A DNA stretch of 10,999 nt from Candidatus Sabulitectum sp. Its GTDB lineage: Bacteria; Fermentibacterota; Fermentibacteria; Fermentibacterales; JCC-6. Under the pieces are notes generated by a model. It saw nothing but the letters and a program-made list of their open reading frames with translations. It made no database searches and was not told the DNA's origin. A program made the position numbers and the translations under genes. Where the stretch lies: the NCBI GenBank assembly GCA_029940175.1, contig JAOZRM010000099.1, forward strand, positions 1 to 10,999, read 5' to 3'. This document shows positions 5,572 through 10,999 of this stretch, in pieces; position 1 is the first letter of the stretch, and every line of letters begins with the position of its first letter.

Positions 5572-6543
5572 TTACAGGTTGGAAAGCATACTTCTTATTT
5601 GATTATTTTTTAATCCTGCACCGAGACAAGCCATAAGAAATAATCGAATTTTGTTTCCTGCCATATCTCCCGCCGACAAAACTCCCCTGTTTATCAAATC
5701 AACTCCACCTCCCGGATAGGCGTAAACACCCAGCACTCTGCCCTCGTAACACCTGCTGGTGATTATTACTGTTACCCCTGAGTTAATGGCCCTTTCAATG
5801 GCGTTCGCCGTGTCCGGGTGTACATTACCCCTGCCAAATGCTTCTACAATAACACCAAGGTAACCAGCTTCTCTAAGAAAATCAATTACGTCGTGACCGA
5901 ATCCTGCAGCTGTTCTCACCAGACCCACCTTTTTTTCCAGAACCAGGGGACCCGGCGGCAGATTCATTCGCCATATAGGAAGACGATGATATATGACTCG
6001 ATCATCATCAACAAAACCCAATGGGCCATATCCCGGAGAGTCAAAACTACTGACATTTGAGGTACATGTTTTAGTAACCCTGCCGGCGGCATGTATCTCA
6101 TCATTCAGAACCACTGTCACTCCAAGATTCCGGGTCTCTGTGCAGGCCACGCGAACAGCACTTCTTATGTTACGAGGTCCATCAACGCCCAGCTCACTGC
6201 CGCTGCGCATTGCTGCAGTAAAAACCACAGGCAGAGTTCCCTCGAGGTGGATATCTGCCACAAAAGCTGTTTCCTCAAGAGTATCTGTTCCGTGAGTAAC
6301 AACAACGCCATGGAATTCCCGGGAAATTTCTATGTTTCTAAGCTCTCTGGCAATATCAGCCATTATTTCCGGAGTTATGTGGGGACTGGGAAGGGAAAGA
6401 AATTTTCTTACTGAAACATCCACACCAGACAATGCATCAATGCTGCTGGTATCCATAGAGGAAGATGAGCTGATTGTCAGTCCGCCGTCCTTCTTCAACA
6501 TTTCTATGGTTCCACCAGTGGAAAGAACCAGTATTTTTTTCAT
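5572..6543 (-). CDS. L-asparaginase, type I/II family
   Basis: It hydrolyses L-asparagine to aspartate and ammonia, supplying nitrogen or aspartate. From ATG 6543 the product has 323 residues, normal for the family, with no signal peptide, so it is cytoplasmic. Active-site elements are present: STGGTIEM with nucleophile Thr12, VTHGTDTLEETAF with Thr86-Asp87, and GRVTKTCTSNVSSF with Lys158, followed by SPGYGPLG. The C-terminal AYPGGGVDLINRGVLSAGD region is also typical. The lid-loop Tyr of the E. coli enzymes is not at its usual place (Leu22 in GGLTISSS), as also occurs in some relatives. Start choice: GGGAG (6552-6548) is one base from ATG 6546 and four from ATG 6543, so 6543 fits better; a TTG at 6558 has no usable SD. 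The gene follows the large protein by 16 bases. The GatD-type amidase family is a less likely alternative. Confidence 0.92.
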   Translation of the reverse strand: MKKILVLSTGGTIEMLKKDGGLTISSSSSMDTSSIDALSGVDVSVRKFLSLPSPHITPEIMADIARELRNIEISREFHGVVVTHGTDTLEETAFVADIHLEGTLPVVFTAAMRSGSELGVDGPRNIRSAVRVACTETRNLGVTVVLNDEIHAAGRVTKTCTSNVSSFDSPGYGPLGFVDDDRVIYHRLPIWRMNLPPGPLVLEKKVGLVRTAAGFGHDVIDFLREAGYLGVIVEAFGRGNVHPDTANAIERAINSGVTVIITSRCYEGRVLGVYAYPGGGVDLINRGVLSAGDMAGNKIRLFLMACLGAGLKNNQIRSMLSNL

Positions 6544-6559
6544 CATACTCCCATTCAAC

Positions 6560-9500
6560 CTAGACGGGCAAAGATCTCAGGTACTTTTTCATTGCCGATG
6601 GTTTCCCTATATAGGGGAAGACATCTTCAACAAAGTCGTCTTTCGCGCCATGGATATCAAGCAGTCTCATGAGTTCAGCGTCAGATCCTGCCGCTTGAAG
6701 AAGCAGCTGGCTTTCTTCAAGTAACCTGAGAAGCCCTTCTCTGGCCGGATCAATGGTCCATCTAAGAATAATAGCAACGGAATCTGCATTATCACGGTAC
6801 TTTCTGCGCATGTCTGCACTGATTTCCCCAGCCTCAGAAGCGGTAAGAATACCACTTCCGTATTTAACTCTTCTGAAAATTTCCTGAATTAGCTCTGTGG
6901 TTTCTGTTATTTCCAGTACTGGTTTTTCCGGCACAGAACCATTACCACTGAAAATCCATGACTCCATTAAAGCATCAGCGATCTTTGATTTCTGTGAATC
7001 TGACTGAATCTGGAGAAGCGCCTTTTCCACAGTAATGAACAATGTGGCGTAATTGCTCATGAATCGAACCTTGCTTTCAACTGTATCTTCCAACACAAGT
7101 CGTTCAAGAAGAATATCCATCAGAAGCCTGTTATCCTTCATACCGAGCATGAGAAGGTTGAGTCTTTCGGCAGAATTTCTCTTCCACAGAGGAAGCAAAA
7201 AATTGCGTTCCATTAAAATGAAACCATCTGCGGGATTAGAACAATGTTGAAAGCTTTCCTGAAGCGTGGTCAGGAAACTGATAGCGCTGCTGAAGCCTAA
7301 GAATTCCACAGCATTGGTTGCTGCGTCAGTCATTTTTTCTGCTACTTCCCAGGAGTTTTCGGAAACAAGAACTATTTCGATGGCACAGTCCAGCAACGGT
7401 GGCAGTGCCGCCTGTCTCCAGGCGTGGAAAACATCGTGTTCCATAAAGCCGTCAATAGACTCTAGATATGAGTAAAGTTCCGGGTCAATTTCTTCTCCGG
7501 ACAATTCACCCTGAAATAGAACGAAAGGTGAAGATCCTCTGGAAAACTCCAACATCTCATTCATCCGGGTTCTATTCCATTCAAGGGATAGAGAGCCGGC
7601 ACCAAGCATTCCTGCCCGTTCTATCTCCATGGACAGAAGACCGACAGTTTTTAGAATTGCTTCTTTTGTTTTACTTCCCGTAGGTCCCACAAGAGCAGAG
7701 ATCGCACCGTACATTTTCATTCTGGATGTGTCTTCTTTTAATCGATAATTGTTCCACTCAGCTCTTTTGTGATTTGACCACTTTTCCTCAAGAATGAATG
7801 GTGGTGGGGTTTTCTGGGCAAGCCAGGCATCAAGAACGGCAACCTGATCCTGAACTCTTTCTATATCAAGCATGGTAACCAGGTATTTTGCAAAATCTTC
7901 ACCTGCCGCCATTCCTCCAACGCTTCTTGAAAATTCATCAGCTATCTCGAATAGAAAGTCAGGAAGAACAGATGCCTCTCTACTGAACAGGGAAATGGAA
8001 CAAGGCAGAATTGATCCGAAGAAAGTCTGAGCTGTTCCACCGGGGTTAACTATTCCAGATGGGCTTGATGTGTCTGATTCTCCCTGCATAAGTTTGGCTG
8101 CAAGCTGTCTCATAACATCCGCATTTACAAAATCGAGAGTGGCTGGGTTGTCAACGAATGCTCTTAGAATATTGCCTACACCATCTACAATGAAGTGCGT
8201 AAACAAGGAATCCCCTTGCTCTTCCCATACTGCCAACCGACTGAATCTGTCACATATTGTCTGAATTCCAGATATCAACTGCTCTGTTTTGTCTCCCTCA
8301 AAACCAGGAATTGAAAGAAGATCCTTCATGGCCAGATCAACAGCTTCAATTCTTCCTCCTGCTCTGATAACTTTCTTAAGAACCATTCGTTCTGTTTCGC
8401 GGAGTTTCTCAATGGCCTCTGAGGAGTTGTATCCAGTCACGCCAAATGCCAGACATTCTCTGAATACCGGGTCGTTAGGATGAACCTCCTGAAGCAGTCT
8501 TGCCACAATATTTTCCAGGAAACGATCTCTTTTTGATACTTTTACAATCTGGGAAACATACTCCGTGACAGCCTTTTCTACCTCTGGATTGAAAGACACA
8601 AGGGCTTCAACCCAGAAAGGTGCAAGGCTGGTCAATATTTTGGTCCGATAAACAGGAGAAAGAACAGCAAGCAGTTGCCCGGTTGAAACAATCCTTGTCA
8701 GGTATTCCTTTTTGTTCTCTTCATCTGATGATCTGATCAGTATTGAACAGGCAGCCAGAATGCACCCTACAGAGATATCACTGTGAAGAATCGCATTGTC
8801 CATTTGAATGAGAGCCCACCGGGCAAGTACATTATCCATCTCTGTTAATGCTCTATGAAATGCCCTTAAAGATGCTCTGTCGGTAGCAGTGCAGATAGGT
8901 ATAATCTTGAAAACAATACTGGAAAAACGAATAATATTTGACGGTGATAGTCTGCTTTTCTTTTCGATGGCTTCTGCGATTCCCACAAGAAAACCTATTG
9001 CTTCAGCAGTTATCTCTTTTCCGGCAACTTTAAGCAACCGAATTATTCTTGCAAGAGAAACTCCTCCAGGAATACTATCTAGAAAAGTTACGATCAAGTA
9101 TCCCATCTCTGACTGGTCCGTTCCACTTATTCCGTGTGAGACTGATTCAATTGCCAGATCCGCTTCAAGAAGGGTGTCAATACATGGTCCAAGGTCTGGA
9201 TGCAGTGAAAAACTCTTCTGGATATCGCTCTTTTCAGAAGAATCGAAAATGGTCATGGCTTTGTGAACTCGTTCCGCGGAAAGAAGCTTATCAAACCCGA
9301 CAATTTCCTCAATACCACGAAGAAGCCCCGCAAGAAATCTGAAAGACCCAACAGGAGCATGTATGTCACGCAATTTACTCTGTACAATACTTCCTCTACG
9401 TGAAATCAACTTCCATAACTGATCTAAGTTTTCCTGGTCAAGAAGCCAGCCGGCTTCCAGAGTAAAATCGAGAAGATTAACTCTCTCTGCTCTTTCTAGA

Positions 9501-10114
9501 AAAGAGTTTTCCGTTTTTTTAAAAAATTTATCCAAGGCAGAGAGAACACCTGTTCCACCGGAAGATATTCGAATGCACACATACGCAAACCACTCTGGGA
9601 ACTGTTCGGCCACTTTCAGCGATATCTCTGTTTTAAACGGATCTTGTTTCACCGGAGTCATAAGCAAACGAAACCAGCATGCAAGAAGGTCTCTCTGATC
9701 TATATTGAAATCTACCGACCTATGAAGTTCCACCAGCTTGAAAAAGCCGGAAACAGAGGAAGACATGCTCTCTTTCGGCAACTTATGACAGACCGTAAAC
9801 CAGTTTTCAGCAAGCTTTTCATCGATGTCACAGGTAACATTCAGAAGTGATAATACATCGTAAAGTTTCTCTGCATCCTTCCTGTTCATTACAGATACCA
9901 GAGAAGCAAGAACTGGTGCAGAAAAACCAAGGATCGACGAAATTTCCAGCCGTTGAATTGAAGCGGTCAACTTGGGTACAACCTGAATTTCTACTGAATT
10001 CAGATCTGGAAAATCCGGCGTTTTCACCAATGGCGGAGACAACAAAACCATACTGTTCTTCTGATCTCTCAGCCAGGTTTTTATCTGCCTGTCAAGTTTC
10101 TCCCTGGACGACAT
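6560..10114 (-). CDS. Large helical protein of unknown function coupled to gyrA
   Basis: I do not recognise this 1184-residue protein. It has no signal peptide and no clear membrane helices, so it is probably cytoplasmic. Nearly all of it reads as amphipathic helices of 15-25 residues separated by short turns (e.g. FRFLAGLLRGIEEIVGFDKL at about 258-277), which suggests an alpha-solenoid, though no regular HEAT or TPR consensus is visible. A Gly/Ser/Pro-rich stretch at about 678-697 divides it into halves of about 675 and 485 residues. No catalytic motif is apparent. GPTGSKT (810-816) resembles a P-loop but lacks one glycine. The ATG at 10114 overlaps the gyrA TGA stop (TGATG), with GAGGAA eight bases upstream inside the gyrA tail. 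The frame is open throughout, with codon use like its neighbours, so it is a real gene. A scaffold or protein-interaction role is inference only. Confidence 0.9.
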   Translation of the reverse strand: MSSREKLDRQIKTWLRDQKNSMVLLSPPLVKTPDFPDLNSVEIQVVPKLTASIQRLEISSILGFSAPVLASLVSVMNRKDAEKLYDVLSLLNVTCDIDEKLAENWFTVCHKLPKESMSSSVSGFFKLVELHRSVDFNIDQRDLLACWFRLLMTPVKQDPFKTEISLKVAEQFPEWFAYVCIRISSGGTGVLSALDKFFKKTENSFLERAERVNLLDFTLEAGWLLDQENLDQLWKLISRRGSIVQSKLRDIHAPVGSFRFLAGLLRGIEEIVGFDKLLSAERVHKAMTIFDSSEKSDIQKSFSLHPDLGPCIDTLLEADLAIESVSHGISGTDQSEMGYLIVTFLDSIPGGVSLARIIRLLKVAGKEITAEAIGFLVGIAEAIEKKSRLSPSNIIRFSSIVFKIIPICTATDRASLRAFHRALTEMDNVLARWALIQMDNAILHSDISVGCILAACSILIRSSDEENKKEYLTRIVSTGQLLAVLSPVYRTKILTSLAPFWVEALVSFNPEVEKAVTEYVSQIVKVSKRDRFLENIVARLLQEVHPNDPVFRECLAFGVTGYNSSEAIEKLRETERMVLKKVIRAGGRIEAVDLAMKDLLSIPGFEGDKTEQLISGIQTICDRFSRLAVWEEQGDSLFTHFIVDGVGNILRAFVDNPATLDFVNADVMRQLAAKLMQGESDTSSPSGIVNPGGTAQTFFGSILPCSISLFSREASVLPDFLFEIADEFSRSVGGMAAGEDFAKYLVTMLDIERVQDQVAVLDAWLAQKTPPPFILEEKWSNHKRAEWNNYRLKEDTSRMKMYGAISALVGPTGSKTKEAILKTVGLLSMEIERAGMLGAGSLSLEWNRTRMNEMLEFSRGSSPFVLFQGELSGEEIDPELYSYLESIDGFMEHDVFHAWRQAALPPLLDCAIEIVLVSENSWEVAEKMTDAATNAVEFLGFSSAISFLTTLQESFQHCSNPADGFILMERNFLLPLWKRNSAERLNLLMLGMKDNRLLMDILLERLVLEDTVESKVRFMSNYATLFITVEKALLQIQSDSQKSKIADALMESWIFSGNGSVPEKPVLEITETTELIQEIFRRVKYGSGILTASEAGEISADMRRKYRDNADSVAIILRWTIDPAREGLLRLLEESQLLLQAAGSDAELMRLLDIHGAKDDFVEDVFPYIGKPSAMKKYLRSLPV

Positions 10115-10999
10115 CAGCTCTCTTCCTCTGAGGTTCCTTCCTCTGTTTCTGTCTCTTCGTAATTCAGCAGTTCTGCAGGAAGCAGTGCAACATCAGAAAC
10201 AGTATCCTTATCGAGAAGATTCATTAGTCGTACACCCTTTGTGGCTCTTCCAATCATTCTCACATCGTCGCCCTTGAATCTGATAACCATTCCAGACAAG
10301 GTGACTAGAAGAATCTCATCACCAGAAGATGGGGCTGAAATGGTAACGACATGTCCGTTTCTTTCGTCCGTGATGATGTTGATCACTCCACTGCCCGCGC
10401 GGTGGGTCTCTCTATATTCAGAAACAGGGGTTCTTTTACCATAGCCGTTTTTTGTCACCGACATAAGAACATCGTCATTGGAAACCGCAACAAGACCGAC
10501 AATTCTGTCGTTGACCTTTAACCGCATGCCGGAAACACCCATTGTGTCTCTGCCCTGGACACGAATTTCTCTTTCGGGGAATTTTATTGCCCTCCCGAGA
10601 GATGTAGCAAGGATCACACTGGAATTGCCATGGGTCATCACGGCCTGAACAAGCTCCGAGTTTTCCACAAGTTTGATGGCCTTTATACCGTTTTTTCTAG
10701 GGTGACTGTACATATCAAGCGAGCTCTTCTTTACTCGCCCATCACTTGTTGCCATGATAATGAATCTATCGCCAGAGAAATCCTTAACACAAACTCTGGC
10801 CACAGGGCGCTCGTCTGGAAGCAGCTGAAGCAGGTTAATTATTGCCTTACCTCGACTGTTTCTTCCTGCCTCCGGGATTTTCCAGACCTTAAGCCAGTGA
10901 CATCTTCCAAGGTTGGTAAAGAAGAGTATGTAGGCGTGATTGGTGGAAGTGAACACCTGCTCAAGGAAATCCTCGTCACGGGTGGTCACGCCGGTTTTC
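10114..10999 (-). CDS. gyrA: DNA gyrase subunit A, C-terminal wrapping domain (5' end beyond window)
   Basis: GyrA breaks and rejoins DNA in the A2B2 gyrase. The part seen is its C-terminal beta-pinwheel, which wraps DNA so that strand passage introduces negative supercoils. About 295 codons are visible, beginning in KTGVTTRDEDF, just after where the GyrA box (QRRGGKG-like) of blade 1 should lie outside the window. Blade repeats are clear: AYILFFTNLGRCHWLKVWKIPE, SDGRVKKSSLDMY, TSLGRAIKFPEREI with GRDTMGVSGMRL, TKNGYGKRTPVSEY and SGMVIRFKGDDVRMIGRATKG. The end is a short acidic tail (EETETEEGTSEEES), common in GyrA and less so in ParC. The breakage-reunion domain with the catalytic Tyr is not in view. 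The reading frame runs to the window edge, so GTG 10989 is not a real start. Confidence 0.94.
   Translation of the reverse strand, partial: KTGVTTRDEDFLEQVFTSTNHAYILFFTNLGRCHWLKVWKIPEAGRNSRGKAIINLLQLLPDERPVARVCVKDFSGDRFIIMATSDGRVKKSSLDMYSHPRKNGIKAIKLVENSELVQAVMTHGNSSVILATSLGRAIKFPEREIRVQGRDTMGVSGMRLKVNDRIVGLVAVSNDDVLMSVTKNGYGKRTPVSEYRETHRAGSGVINIITDERNGHVVTISAPSSGDEILLVTLSGMVIRFKGDDVRMIGRATKGVRLMNLLDKDTVSDVALLPAELLNYEETETEEGTSEEES

Noticed and set aside
6544..6558. Longer starts for the asparaginase at TTG 6558 or ATG 6546
   Set aside because: TTG 6558 has no usable SD and adds residues absent from the family. ATG 6546 is only one base from the GGGAG site, so ATG 6543 fits better.
7667..7687. 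P-loop-like GPTGSKT in the large unknown protein (residues 810-816)
   Set aside because: The Walker A consensus needs GxxxxGK[ST]; the residue between Ser and Lys is missing, no strand plus Walker B Asp/Glu follows, and it lies in a helical region. Treated as chance.
8889..9266. Plus-strand 125-codon reading frame inside the large unknown gene
   Set aside because: It lies wholly antisense to the long minus-strand frame, and its composition looks like a shadow; no SD or family was seen.
10114..10989. Separate short gene starting at GTG 10989
   Set aside because: The frame is open to the window edge and the sequence begins inside the first blade of the GyrA C-terminal domain, so it is the 3' part of a full gyrA.
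1..10999. CRISPR array, tRNA/rRNA, insertion sequence, prophage or att sites
   Set aside because: No regularly spaced repeats, tRNA-like cloverleaf, transposase or integrase frame, or long terminal repeats were seen; the window is filled with housekeeping-type genes on one strand.

Overview
The window is a gene-dense stretch of a bacterial chromosome in which every gene I can support reads on the minus strand. Base composition is in the mid-40s %GC by eye. DNA gyrase, a bactofilin and Shine-Dalgarno (SD) sites of the AGGAGG type mark it as bacterial. The rotary ATPase is of the V/A type, found in Thermus, Enterococcus, Clostridia, spirochaetes and many uncultured phyla. I cannot name the lineage. 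An anaerobic or fermentative, possibly uncultured, Gram-negative-type bacterium is a reasonable guess only.

In transcription order, from the right edge leftwards, there are three blocks. Block 1 (10999-5572) is the 3' part of gyrA, then a 1184-residue protein of unknown function whose start codon overlaps the gyrA stop, then a type I/II L-asparaginase. These genes are packed like an operon. Block 2 (5555-4767) has its own probable promoter. It encodes a small single-pass membrane protein resembling the N-terminal anchor and coiled coil of M23 peptidases that partner bactofilins, but with no peptidase domain, followed 14 bases later by a bactofilin. Block 3 (about 4750-1) is a V-type ATPase/ATP synthase operon in the order G/H-I-K-E-C-F, cut off in F by the left edge. 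This matches the Thermus and Enterococcus gene order, so subunits A, B and D are expected just beyond the left edge.

Subunits G/H and E form the peripheral stalk. I and the K ring form the ion-translocating membrane part. C and F belong to the central rotor axis. The K subunit carries all five residues that bind Na+ in Enterococcus hirae NtpK, so the enzyme is probably sodium-coupled.

The points most worth a second look are the large orphan protein coupled to gyrA, the peptidase-less bactofilin partner, the sodium-site residues in K, and the marked preference for TAG stop codons (7 of 10), several of which run into the next gene's SD. No tRNA, rRNA, CRISPR array, insertion sequence or att-like repeat was seen. 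The only gene-poor stretch is 4582-4766 (185 bases).
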